NCBI RefSeq assembly: GCF_905147045.1
Contig: NC_065888.1
Span: 7,135,001 to 7,199,000, forward strand
Direction: 5' to 3'
Source: Nymphalis io
Taxonomy: Eukaryota > Arthropoda > Insecta > Lepidoptera > Nymphalidae
Length of the DNA: 64,000 bases
Made by a program: the position numbers and the translations under genes. The notes beneath the pieces are model-generated. The model was given only the letters and a program-made list of their open reading frames with translations, did no database searches and was not told where the DNA came from. Each line of letters starts with the position of its first letter. The first letter of the stretch is position 1. Shown piece after piece: positions 27,355-39,486 of this stretch.

Positions 27355-30122
27355 ATGCCTGATTTCAATAAATTATGTCGTGCTTGTCTCACAACTATGG
27401 ATTCCTTTAAATATAAGTTTAACGATAATGTATCAACTGATGATTATTTGTTCTGTACTGCAATAAAGGTAAATTCTTGTTATATTTCTATTTATTATTT
27501 TTCCAACAAAAAAACAATACAAAAATTATTTATAAAAATTTCAGATAGATCAAAATGAGGAATTCCCCAAGACACTATGTAATTCTTGTTACGATTTACT
27601 AACAAAGTTCACTGAATTTAAAAGGACCTGCATAAAGTCTCAAAGAATTTTATTAACATTTCGGCCCATAAAGGAAGAAGTAGTAGTTAAAAGTAAAATA
27701 GAAAAAGTTGAACAAAAAACTAATGAATGTCATGATGACATGGATGACTGGACATTGGATGATGGCTCAGTGGACAATGACTCCTTACAGATACATTTTA
27801 ACGAAAATGAGTGCAGCAATGACTTAATCATAAAAGAGGAGGAAGAGGAACCAGAGGGCAAAAATGACAATGGTAAAATAATTATATAAAGTGAACTAAT
27901 CACTGGTTGAAATACAATTGCTTTCCTCAAACAATTGAACCCATTTCAGGCATATTGATTGTAACAAAACTAATTTTTTTTTTTTCAATTTTTGTTACAA
28001 CAGCATTTGCTGATGCTGTAAAGAATACAATTGATTACAACAGGTATATCAATAAATATTATCTTGAAATATAATTTGAATGAATACCAAAGTAACAACT
28101 TCAAACATTATTTTCAGTGTTGAAATTCCAAAGCAAAGAAAAAAATTCACATGCAAATTGTGTAATAAAGAATTCTATCACCGCAACTTGTTTGATCTCC
28201 ATAAGTCAGCACACTCACGCACAGTAAGTTAAAAAATGTCTTTTGATTAAAAAAAAAAAAATTAAATAGGTAGGCTGACTGGCTAATAGGCCACCTGATG
28301 ATAAGTGGTCACCACCTCCCATAGACTTAACAATGTCAATGCACCACCAGCTTTTGGAACTATGTTGTGCACAAAGCCCTACCACCAAGTATTAGTGTAT
28401 TTAATTTAGTAGGAAAAGCAATCATAGACTTCATATATAGGAAATAAAAATGTTTCCAAATTATAATGAATTTTGACTTGACTGATGAAATTTCTTATTA
28501 ATAGTACAGTTCACTGACCAAGTTGTTCCACTGTCTCATAATATGCCGAATCCCTATATAAATCTTATATTTAAATTCAGAATAAATTAAATGACCTGTG
28601 TTTTAGGAATTTAGAATTTAGGAATGGCATTGTTTACTTCAAAAGGGGAAGAAATGATTGCCAATGCCTTATAAAAAACTGTTAATTAGTGTTTGTCATT
28701 TTTGCTACAAGGTATCAGGATGGTAAAATATATATACTAAATAAAAATATTCCATGATTATAATAATGTCATTGTTTTCAATGTTCGTTTAAATTAAGAT
28801 ATGCTAATATTTTTAGTTGACACTAAAGTGTACTCAGTGCACGAAAACATTTGTTACATGGAGTGGTCTGAGACGGCACCATACAAACTGGCACTCACTC
28901 GTCAGTCTAAGGAGCGTCACTTGTCGCACATGCGGAAAAATTACGACGAGCCGCGAGACCCTGTTGGCACATAAGAAATTACATAAGAAACGGAAGCTAT
29001 TTATTTGCAATGTGTGTGGCAAAAGCTACACATCTAGCAATAATTTGCATGTGCGTAATAAATTTATATGTTAATAAGCTTTTGAGCAAAAGCCAGCTTT
29101 CTTCCAGGGATGCCTAGGTGATAAGCCTTGTAAGATAATATAGTTAACCCTCTGCCACCATGATTAATCAATAAAATCTGATCACTAGTACTGCAATTAA
29201 TTTGCTATAATTAATTAATATAACAATAGGAACCATTAAAAATACATTAATAAAATGTCTTATGGCGAAAACAATTGAGATGAAACTGCATTATTTGTTA
29301 AAACCTGATGACTCCATTACTTGGTTACTAGAATCATCAAATAAACATTAAAAAAATCTCACAGGATTGGTCATAAAAGTTTTTTTCAGAAACATCTAAT
29401 TATCTCTTTATGCACATTTACTTTTACTTTACTTATAGATTTAAGATTAAAACTTGTTAATTTTTTTTCTTTATTAACAACTAACATGTATACTGCAAAA
29501 ATTTACTCATATTCCTCTCTTTCTTTAAATGCTTGTGTTAAGTTATACAATAGCCAAAGGGTCAGGATCGAACCTACAGCTATTATCATACTCAAATCAA
29601 ATTTCAATTTGATAATTTCGATTATGGCAACTTAAAAGTTATTTATGTTTTTTTTAGGCTCACTTAGAAACCCACAAAGAGAATAGGGAGCGCCAATACA
29701 CTTGTGAACACTGCGGCAAGAAGTTTTACACAAAGAAATGTATACTTTCTCACTTGTCCCGTTGCCACACTGGACGTAAATTCATTTGCCAGATTTGTAG
29801 TTATCCTTTTACTGACAAGTATAATTTATCAAAACATTTACAATCACACGAAGGAAGGAAATTTTATAAATGTAAAATATGCGATAAGTCATTTGCGACT
29901 CGTCAAATATCTGTTGAACATCAGAGGATACATTCGGGTGAGCGTCCATTTTCCTGCACCTATTGTACTAAGACTTTTATTTCAAAGAAACGGTTAACTG
30001 AACACCTTCGAACACACACTGGCGAAAAACCACATAAATGCTTTGTATGTGAGCACAGCTTCACACAAAGAGGGACTTTAACACGCCATATGAAAATTCA
30101 TACCAAATCATTGCTTAATTGA
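27355..30122 (+). CDS. ZAD-C2H2 zinc-finger protein A
   Basis: Probable DNA-binding nuclear protein. Exons 27355-27468, 27545-27872, 28004-28043, 28118-28223, 28817-29050, 29658-30122; phases join, 428 aa. Start chosen at the ATG of MPDFNKLCRACL; an upstream in-frame stretch lacks an ATG. The N-terminal ZAD domain has CRAC in exon 1 and CNSC in exon 2. An acidic linker follows (DDMDDW, EEEEEPEG). I count nine C2H2 fingers: CKLC, CTQC, CRTC, CNVC, CEHC, CQIC, CKIC, CTYC, CFVC, with linkers close to TGEKP near the end. Insects have many ZAD-ZNF genes; target unknown. A phase-0 intron splits finger 4 just before HAHLETH, as in the neighbouring gene on the minus strand. Confidence 0.9.
28246..28392 (-). 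mobile_element. A-tailed SINE, internally deleted
   Basis: T-run, then TAGGCCACCTGATGATAAGT, GGTCACCACC; it then skips to CAATGCACCACC and ends GTGCACAAAGCCCTACCACC. About half of the 290-bp consensus is missing. Lies in the intron between exons 4 and 5 of zinc-finger gene A. Confidence 0.7.
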
Positions 30123-30139
30123 ACTATTAAACTATATTC

Positions 30140-30145
30140 AATAAA
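30140..30145 (+). terminator. Zinc-finger gene A poly(A) signal AATAAA
   Basis: AATAAA 18 nt after the stop codon at 30120-30122. Short 3' UTR implied. Confidence 0.55.
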
Positions 30146-31425
30146 AGTCATTGTCAATTAATATTATAATTTATCGTATTTTATTTTGAAGCATATTATC
30201 TATCATAATTTCGGAAGATTTTTTACATTGATTAAAATACAGTATACATCTAATGTGACATAATTTATATACATATATTTAATAACTTTTTATTTTCTAT
30301 AAAATTTTCTTAAATTTAACTTGGTTTTAATAAGACGGACAAAACTTTCTTAATATTAATTGAAAATAAAACAAAACATTTGTTATTAGAGATACAGAAT
30401 ATTTCAAAAATGAAATAATACAATGTGATGTATTTTACAATTATACTACACACTTACACTTTTAATACTTTACAATATTAAATATTACACTTTATTTAAG
30501 TATATAAGGACTTGATTTAAAATCAGTAAATATAATGTTTAAATCAAAAATATTTCCAATTATTGATGGAAATAAATATTGAAGGAAATTTCAAAGATAG
30601 AAAATAGCCTAATAAATAAAAACTGGCACCAAATAATATAATATTAATTAATGATTACTCCAAAAATATATCATCGCAAATCTTTATGTTTCTCTTTGCT
30701 GTTCTGGTGCCCCACTTATTGTGAAAAGGTGGGAAAGATTGTGTCAGCTGGCAGACATGCTCTTACTTGTTAATACTCATTATGGAATGCTAGAGGCGTA
30801 CAAACTCATCAAATTATATGCGCTAATGGTCTAGGTGGTGGTATAATGAGTTACAATTAATTGGCATCACAAATAGTTTTATGTACATATATAGATTTCT
30901 TCTAAATGGTAATATTTCTCCATAAAAATTGCTAATGTCAAAGATATATAGATAGATAGATAGATAGCAACTGAGTAATCAAAATAACCAACATAACACC
31001 AACAACTTTTTTTACAATGATAATAAATGATTTTTGAATAATACATCAACGCCAACAGTTCAAAATCACACATAATAAATTTCCACTCACTAAAGTAAGT
31101 AAAAACAATTAATTAATATATTTTCTCCTTCATTATTTTTAGATTTTAGAAATACTATATGTTATGATGAAATTATATTTTAGTAATAAGAATAGAGATT
31201 ATGTATTTTTATGTGATCGCAAATTTATTTTTATAAACTCGTTTATTTCAAATAAACAACAATCTATCAGTAAAAATTGTATCTTTTACACAATATTGCT
31301 AACTGCAGAATAATTGCTGCTGATGAAACTGCAATAACAAATGCAACAAATAAACATTCAACATCTGGAACTTTGACTAGAGCCAGATAGAGACAGATAA
31401 TTTAGTAGATATCTTTTCTTTACCG
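30146..31425. other. Intergenic between convergent zinc-finger genes
   Basis: AT-rich, with a (GATA)n tract at 30951-30967. No exon recognised. The 3' UTRs of both genes must end in this stretch; TTTATT at 31426-31431 is a minus-strand AATAAA for gene B. Confidence 0.6.
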
Positions 31426-31477
31426 TTTATTTTCACTATCCATAAAACTGAGTCCCATCTCCACTATAACACAATAA

Positions 31478-34400
31478 TCAGTTGGTATGCCACTGAGCAT
31501 ATGCTACAGGCAGTGGAGGAGTGTTGTTAACCGGTGGAAGTGGAGCTCTGATGAGATTCTGTGCATCTTCATTGGCTTTACCGTGACCCTTCATGTGTCT
31601 GTTGAGAGCACATTTTTGTATGAATGCCTGGTTGCAGAGCTGGCATTTGTGAGGTTTTTCTCCAGTGTGGATCATTCGATGATTGCGAAGATCCTTTCTA
31701 GCCATGAACTTTTTAGGGCAAAGATCGCAGGCATATGGACGTTCACCTAACAAAAGATATTAAAAAATGTTATAAATATAATCATTATCTAGATCAATAT
31801 TTATTATATAGATCAAAATATTTGTTTGATGTAATACTACTATAATCATTATTTGATTCATGTATTAATGAACTTATTATAAAAGTGTAAAACTATGTGT
31901 AAACTATGTATCTGTACTCATGGTCAAAAATTAAATGGTCATAAATAATTGTCTACATAGCATATAATAATAATTTAACCCTCTAGGATAGATAACACAA
32001 AGTAATAAAATTAAAGTAAAATAAAATGTTTCACATTCAATGTAACAAGTACACAGATTCAATTTCTAGAAAATGAAACAATTTGGTACCCATAAATTAT
32101 GTATTGAATAATAAATAGACTAAGAAACAGCAATACTTGATATTGTTGTGTTCCGGTTTGAAGGGTGAGTGAGCCAGTGTAATTACAGGCACAAGGGACA
32201 TAAAATCTTAGTTCCCAAGGTTGGTGGCGCATTGGCTATAAGCGATGGTTGACATTTCTTACAATGCCAATGTCTAAGGGCGTTTGGTGACCACTTACCA
32301 TCAGGTGACCCATATGCTCGTCCACCTTCATATTCTATAAAAAAAAAAGATTATATTCTATGTCTGTCTCAATCTGCAAATAATTAGACATGCATAAAAC
32401 TTTAAAGAATTATTACAATACACTAAAATACAATAAAAAATCATATAGTTATATTATTTTTTAATTATTATAGTAAGTATTATAGATTAAAAAGTAATAA
32501 AAAATCTTAAGTTTGTACGGGCTTTCTGTATTTGTCTATATCCTAACGATGGCGCTGTATGTTTTAAGACAAGCTAAGATATGTATTTATTAGAATTATG
32601 AAGTTACTGCATACAAATCATTTGAATTTCGGATTTATAGAATCTAACTCTTCTATGGACCATTGCTATAGTATACTGGTGACTTTAATAACTAAATGTG
32701 ATATTCTACAAAGCCCTCTACTGAAAATGAACAATTACTTTTTTTTTTTATAGAATAGGAAGGTGGACGAGCATATGGGCCACCTGATGGTAAGTGGTCA
32801 CCAAACGCCCTTAGACATTTGCATTGTAAGAAATGTCAACCATCGCTTATAGCCAATGCGCCACCAACCTTGGGAACTAAGATTTTATGTCCCTTGTGCC
32901 TGTAATTACACTGGCTCACTCACCCTTCAAACCGGAACACAACAATATCAAGTATTGCTGTTTTGCGGTAGAATATCTGATGAGTGGGTGGTACCTACCC
33001 AGACGAGCTTGCACAAAGCCCTACCACCATAATAATAATAATAGTTTTTAGTTGTTCAAGTTTTTAATTATAAATTATATAATGCATTTAATTTTTTATT
33101 ATGGTACTTATGTATTGTTTGAAGTGTATATACATATCACAATAATGCTTGTGATAGATAGCTGGTAGATTCATTCCGTTAAAACACGAAACTTACATCG
33201 GGCAAAATAGAGCAGTAATTTTTTTTTTTTGCTATATATTTTTAATATTGCAGCAAACATATAAGAAATACTTTTCACTGTGAGTGCTAACAGTGGCAAT
33301 ATATTTTGGTATTTTTATAAAAATTATATTTATTGAAAAAAATAATGTTATCTAAAACCATCGCAGTTCCAAAAGTGGATACTAGTCATTAGTTAAGTTT
33401 AAACTACAAAAAATATTGTAAGCCCAAAATACAAATAAATAAATGAAGAATAATTTTTATTATCTTTTCTTATATTAAATATTACCAGTGTGCGTCCTCA
33501 TATGTATTGCTTGAAAACTCCTGCTTTTGAAAGTCTTATCACAAAGTTGACACGAAAAGGGTTTCTCAGCAGAATGTGATCTCATATGTTTTACAAGATC
33601 GGCCTGAAATGACATTTATATTAATACACTAATATCAGTAATAGTTTTGTGTTCAAATCTATATTAATAGAACAAATGACTTATTCCTGTTTTATGCCTA
33701 TTGATAGTATACAATTTTTTTTTTATGAGAAATCAAATTATTTTTTTAATTTGAATCCATATATATTTATATAAGTGTAGTACCACTCATGAAATCTACT
33801 AAGCTACAGACGCTCACTAAGAACGGATTTTACGCAAATATGTATGATATAAGAGTAAAGTGACATCCATAAATATCTAACTGCTGGGCTAAAACCTCCT
33901 CTCTACTTGAAGGCTGAAGTTTGAACCATTTTGATTTGAAACTAATTTCACCAAACTTATCTGATGTTGGTTGGTGGATACTCATGTGAAAGAAATTCAT
34001 CCAACAAATGCAGGTTTCGTCACACTGTTTTCCTTCACCGCCAAGCATGAAGTGAATTATAAAAACAAATAAAACATGAAAACTCAACAGAGATAGCTCA
34101 GATTTGAAACTGCAATATTTGTTTAATATTCACATGTTCTGTTCACTGAATGATCTGGGCCCTTCAAATATGTTATACGTAATGGTATCATAAATATGAA
34201 ACTTCTCAAACTGACCTTTATATAGAAGCGCATTTCACACATTGTGCATGCATAGTTTTTTATGCCTGTGTGACGGATTAAATGTATCTTCAGGTTTCCA
34301 GGCTGTGCAAATTTTTTTCCACATTGAGAACAGCTGTAGTTTTTCTGATTGTTGTGGGTTTCCAAGTGCATCTGTGCATATAAATAGTTTACCAATTATT

Positions 34401-37105
34401 AATACATTCTAAAAAATTTTAATACTGAGCATGAGACAACTTCTTGTTATGAATTTTGTAATGGATATTTTTAAGTCCACAATTTAAGAAAAGGAAAAAA
34501 TACATACCACATTTGCTGCATAGAATGTATGCTCCTTCTTAATTTTTTAAAATGCCTACATACCTTTTATGACGCCCTTGAATGCTCTCACACTTCGAAT
34601 CCTCTCATGACACACAGCCAGATGTGACCTTAAATGGAGAAGTCCAATGTCATGATGACACCGATTGTGAGTATTTTCGCTCGAGTAGTAACATCTCAAT
34701 CTTGCCTCACGTCGCGCCCCATCAAATCGTATTAGCACAAACCTTGAGATTGTATGCCTGGACGAACTTAGCATCACAAAGGTGGCACTGGTGTTTCTTG
34801 ATGCCGGCATGTATCAGCTCGTGGTTTTTGAGCACGTTCAAGTATGCGAAGCTTTTCCCACACGTCAGGCATTGATATTTGCGTACCGCGGTGTGAATGC
34901 GCACATGGCTGCTGAGGCTGCGCAGGGACAGGAACGACTTCTCGCAGTGCTTGCATTTAATGTCAGGCTGGAATTTACGATTACCTTATTAGACGAGTAG
35001 AATGTCCCGCAGAAGCAAAGAAACTAATTAAGACTCCCTCACAGGAACCGATATAAGCAACTACGAGATATTAGAAGGCAGTAATGAAAAACTAAATAAA
35101 TTTCCGTCGCTACCTTCTTTCCAAAGTGGCCGCGCATATGCGCCTCGAAGTTTTCGTATTTCTGGAAACTTTTTCCACATTTCATGCACTTCATGCGTTC
35201 TCGTCTTCTTTTGGGGCCATCTGGATCTTTAGGGGGTCGTCCTGGCCCTCGTCTTCTTCGCCTTGACAGGATTTGGCTGTAATTTTTATTTTTTATATTT
35301 TTTACTATATAATTAATTAAGCGAAAGAAAACCTGAATAAGCAGTTTCTTTAATTATTTATGGCCAATATCAAACAATATTAATATACAAAAAGGTGCAC
35401 TTTGTTCAAAACAACAAGCCTAACAGAAAGAGATTAATTTGCTGCCTATCCCTATTGGTTAGAAGAAAGACTTGACCTTATCACCTTGTTTCACTGTGGA
35501 TTGCTAAACATAAATTTGTCAGAATTTCTTCCTCCTGATTTATTCCTTTTCCACCAATAATGAGAGGGATTATTAAAAACACAAGCGTAATAATAATTTT
35601 TTTTTTGAATGGTTACCAATATGCATTTTTTTAATTAAAAAATCACATCAAATTTATTCAATGTGTTATAGTTGATATGAAAACATTTATTGCTTTGTTA
35701 TTTAATTTAAACTTTTTAATACCAACAACTAAATGAAAATTGCTAGAAAAATGTAAAACATTTCTACATTAAGAAACATGAAATTGTGTAAAAGTAGTTC
35801 CTGTCTTATTAAATTTTATAATAATATACATAATCATAATATTTAATTTAACAAAATGTTCTTCCTAATCTGGCCTACCTGTATACCCGTCTTAACGAGG
35901 AGCGCCATGGAATCGCTTTCTCATGCTACCGTGAGGCTCTGACGGCCGGCCCGCCTATACGGACCGATATCTATATACCTCTATCAACCCTTTTTCACAC
36001 GAAGCGGTTTGTGGTCTCTAGTTCAAACGTTTCTATTTAATGTGAATAAATTCTACAACTAATCTTACCTAATAAGAATAGCATCTGCTGAAGGCTTCTC
36101 CGTTCTGTCCAAGTTTTCACTGCTATCTCCTGACATATTATTGTCATGCATTTTGACTTCCTCATTGAGCTCCGTTATATTTACCTCAACAATGTCATTC
36201 CCGTCACTTGGCTGTTGATCATTTTTAGTCTGCAGATTCTGTACAAAATATTTAATTTGATCAATCTCAATATTTTATTTGTTTTTTTAATAAAACTATA
36301 TACTTTTGTGTAATAGAAAATATATTGTAGGTGAGAGAATCTTCATAGTACCATACCTGTAATCGACATTGCTGTTTCAATATGACATTTGATCGGACAA
36401 CTACTTGTTTAAAATAATATAACTTATTTAGTAAATCTAGACATGTTTGGCAAATAAGTTTTGGAAGGGCATCTGTGTCTGAAACCTGAAAAAATATGTA
36501 ACATGTATTCTACATTTTAGAGTGGTACATCAATATGCATTAATCTGTCTTATTTAAAAAAAAAAAAAAAGAATATATAAAAAAAATAATAGATTTATAG
36601 AGTAATAACAACTCTTTTGAAATTTATTTGCAGACTAGCTTTAATCATTTTATTTACAACATTGAATAAAAATAAATAATAATGCAAATTTAGTTTTTAT
36701 ACTTTCTTTACCTAAATCAGAATTTTAAATTGAGTAGCATAATCAACAAAAGCTACAATATAGATAACAAAAGAGAATTAGACAAGAATTTAGTTTAAAA
36801 TAAAACACATAAATATGTACCTATATATATACTTTATTTAATATAGGTAATGAAAAGTGTAGTTCCAAAGGGCTCGTTAAAATAACACATCTTAATTTAA
36901 CTAGCAACTAAACGACAATACTGAATCACAATTTACTTAATTTCTAGAATGAAATATATATCTATATACGTAATTTTGCCCGTACCTCAACAGAAGTGCA
37001 ATACTTAAATACTCCAGCGGTACAAGCTGTAAAAAGCTCTCTAAGTGGACCGGCATCAGATAGACAAGCTCGGCATATTTTCTTGAAATCTAAAATGTGA
37101 GCCAT
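31478..37105 (-). CDS. ZAD-C2H2 zinc-finger protein B with AT-hook
   Basis: Probable DNA-binding nuclear protein. Exons (minus): 37105-36986, 36485-36357, 36238-36069, 35276-35114, 34967-34743, 34371-34216, 33603-33486, 31746-31478; 449 aa, all phases consistent. Start is MAHILDFKKICRACL. The ZAD has CRAC in exon 1 and CQTC in exon 2. An acidic linker follows, then a basic stretch RRRRRGPGRPPKDPDGPKRR whose GRP core is an AT-hook. Nine C2H2 fingers: CMKC, CKHC, CLTC, CHLC, CSQC, CTMC, CQLC, CDLC, CQLC. The tail is proline-rich (PLPPVNNTPPLP). Introns split finger 4 before HLETH and finger 6, both phase 0. The ZAD intron matches that of gene A in position and phase. Target unknown. Confidence 0.9.
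32125..32351 (+). mobile_element. A-tailed SINE, left arm of an inverted pair
   Basis: Plus-sense, 5'-truncated: starts at ACAGCAATACTTGATATTGT and ends CCACCTTCATATTC then an A-run. It shares private variants (GGACATAAAATCTTAG, GGCTATAAGCGATGG, GGGCGTTTGGTG) with the minus-sense copy at 32738-33029, so the two form a near-perfect inverted repeat in an intron of zinc-finger gene B. Confidence 0.85.
32738..33029 (-). mobile_element. A-tailed SINE, full length, right arm of an inverted pair
   Basis: Best-preserved copy in the window. Minus sense: head GGTGGTAGGGCTTTGTGCAA at 33029, then CTCGTCTGGGTAGGTACCAC, TTCTACCGCAAAACAGC, GTTCCGGTTTGAAGGGTGAG, tail CACTTACCATCAGGTGGCCC and CCTTCCTATTCTATAAAAAA. 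Confidence 0.85.
33855..34130 (-). mobile_element. tRNA-type SINE, old degenerate copy
   Basis: Minus-sense remnant: AATTCACTTCATGCTTGGCG, GTGAAGGAAAACAGTGTGAC, GAAACCTGCATTTG, CACCAACCAACATC, and a decayed AGGAGGTTTTAGCCCAGCAG tail near 33880. In the intron of gene B between exons 34216 and 33603. Confidence 0.6.
35878..36000 (+). repeat. Decayed R1-like LINE UTR fragment
   Basis: GC-rich patch with GGAATCGCTTTCTCATGCTA and CCGTGAGGCTCTGACGGCC, related to the patches at 1282-1423 and 41840-42150 (ATCGCTTGCGCATGCTACCG). Non-coding, in an intron of zinc-finger gene B. Confidence 0.5.
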
Positions 37106-38257
37106 AATAACTTGGTTTTCAAAAATAATTATAGTACATTTATTAGGGACTACAATAACAGCGTTAATCAATCAAACAAACAGTTTTTGATATTTTGCTA
37201 AACTCTGGTCTGTCGTCTACGAATGGAACAGGTTAAAATAAACATTTTTAGTCTGTCATCAACATAAAAAATGGATTTTTTTTCAGCGGCATTTAATATT
37301 ATATGTTAAATATTCGTTATATCATTATAGTTATATGTTAAATATTCGTATTAATATTATAATGTGTTAAATTTATCATTATTTAATTAAGAATTAATAT
37401 AGTTACAAAAATATAGGCATACTACATACATTATAACAAATAACATCCTCAATTCTCTCGAAAACAAACAATTCTAGTTAAATAAATTGTTTGAACAAAA
37501 ATCTTGTTACTTGTCTCTGTTACTTGTCGTGTAAGCGATTGTAATTTTGTTATTTTCAAAGGCTCTTTGAATATTAATTTCGAAAGCATTAAATATTTGT
37601 ATGTAATAAGTTTAGAAAATCCAGGCCCATGTTTCGCGACGGCAGTTCGACTCTCAAGTATTATTCTTTACTTGAGAGTTGAGAGTTAAGTCTTGAGTCT
37701 TTACGGTTGACTTCTTGAGTCTTGAAGCGATCACGGCTCGGTGTACACGGCTGTTTAAGTTCATGTTGCTGTGGGCCTGAGCCACTGGGATAGTCGATCT
37801 ACTTATTGTTTTTATTCTATAATTGTTTTATAATATTTTTAACATATATAGTACATCCTATATGCTAAAATATAGTGCCATCATCATAATAAATTTGATC
37901 TGTGCAGATCCTATCCTCTCGAGAAGTTATAATTGAGCATATTTTTTGTTGACTATAATTCTCTTCGAGATTGCACCGTAGCAATTGATAAAATCCCAAT
38001 CGTCGATCGTGTCGTCGTGGATTGAACTATTTAATCTATGATACATCATTGCATATTTTTTTTAATATTTGCAGAAGAACTGACGATGCATACAACAGGC
38101 TATTATTTTAGTCTTTCTAGAAATTATAATACCCACTAGCTCATCTTAAGTTTGTTTGATAGCCGTTATTCCACAATAACTTTTTAATATTGAAAATATT
38201 TCGATTACATATAAAATGTATATGTAAACAATTAAAAAATATTTTCAATATTAAAAA

Positions 38258-38292
<35 letters not shown>

Positions 38293-39486
38293 GCTTTTTG
38301 TGTTATAAATAATTAATGATTATATTGCTATTTTAAAATAGTTTGTATTACCGGTAAAAACACAGAGACAGAGACACGGGTTTGATTAACACTTAATTAA
38401 ATAGGTTAACTGATTAAACAAATGACTCTCACGTTTTCAAGCTATTGAGAAATTAAGTATCATTAGAAATTAAGTGTTCTACGTTATCTATTTCGAAACA
38501 ATAACACACAATTGATACTGTAACAACACGGGTAATTTTAAAGATTTTATGGACAACTCACGCTTATGCGTTCTTACAACAATTTTTATTACTTATACCA
38601 ATGATAATAAACGACCTAACGTGGTATGTATGTACCTAAAGATTGTTACTAATAGGTACATATGTAACTAATACTTTGACTTTAATAATTTTAAATATAT
38701 TTTGTTTTATTTCAATGTTTTCACAAAAACAACTAAAGCATTAATAACAATGCTGTTAATGTCGACTATTCTATCAACTCGTCATAATTTTGTGTTGCTT
38801 ATGAATATGATAGTTTATTTAATTTTCAATCCATATACATACATATGGTAAAATTATGGAATACATGTAGCTACTTATAAACAAAACCTACTACAAAGAC
38901 TCAACAGTGAATTTCGTGTCACCGGGTCAGTTTTATTCTAAAATTTTCAAGCGTTCTCGTATATATTCAATATCAACAGCTCCACATTAAACTTGTTATG
39001 TGTAGCATTTTAACTGTATTTATATTGAGCTATTGACATGAATCCACGTATCAGAAGCGAGGCGCTTAAACGTCAAGTTCATTAGTGCCTAGTGGTCAGC
39101 CTCGGTAGTTAGTTGTTATTATACTAGTGTTAGTTTAAGTTTTTAGGTTAAGTTGAAGATAATTCACGGTTATCTCATACTTTATCATTTAAAGTAGTTT
39201 AGTTTCGATTGTGATCATGTATGTGCAATTATAAGAATTACGGGTAATACTTTTTATATTTAATAATAAAGTATTAAGCGTATCTCGTTTTAGAATCGTG
39301 AAAATAATGCAGTACTAGAACACTTGTCTGCATTTAAAAAACCATAGCGAATCGTAAGCTATTGTAATCTCCAGGCTGATAAGAGTAATAACAATTTAAC
39401 GAACCGCAAAATTGTAGTTACAATCGAGCAGCCGCGGTACACAGCAACGAGTGATTATTATTTGTTTACTAACACTGCTGTATAAA
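37106..39486. other. Divergent intergenic region, zinc-finger B / GALK2
   Basis: 2.4 kb between two oppositely directed start codons, so it must hold both promoters. AT-rich. Contains a stem-loop at 38179-38259 next to a TA run (38260-38290). No coding exon recognised. The stretch just before 39487 may include 5' UTR of the kinase gene. I cannot place a TSS from sequence alone. Confidence 0.5.
38179..38259. repeat. Inverted repeat, 23-bp arms, with nested stem
   Basis: Left arm 38179-38201 (ACTTTTTAATATTGAAAATA...) is the exact reverse complement of the right arm 38237-38259. The spacer holds a second small stem, ACATATA / TATATGT. A TA dinucleotide run follows at once. Confidence 0.85.

Noticed and set aside
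30951..30967. GATA repeat as a regulatory array
   Set aside because: A 17-bp microsatellite; no evidence beyond a simple repeat.
39451..39486. Upstream GTG start for the kinase
   Set aside because: Non-ATG starts are rare in animals, and ATG 39487 has a good context and gives a family-like N-terminus.
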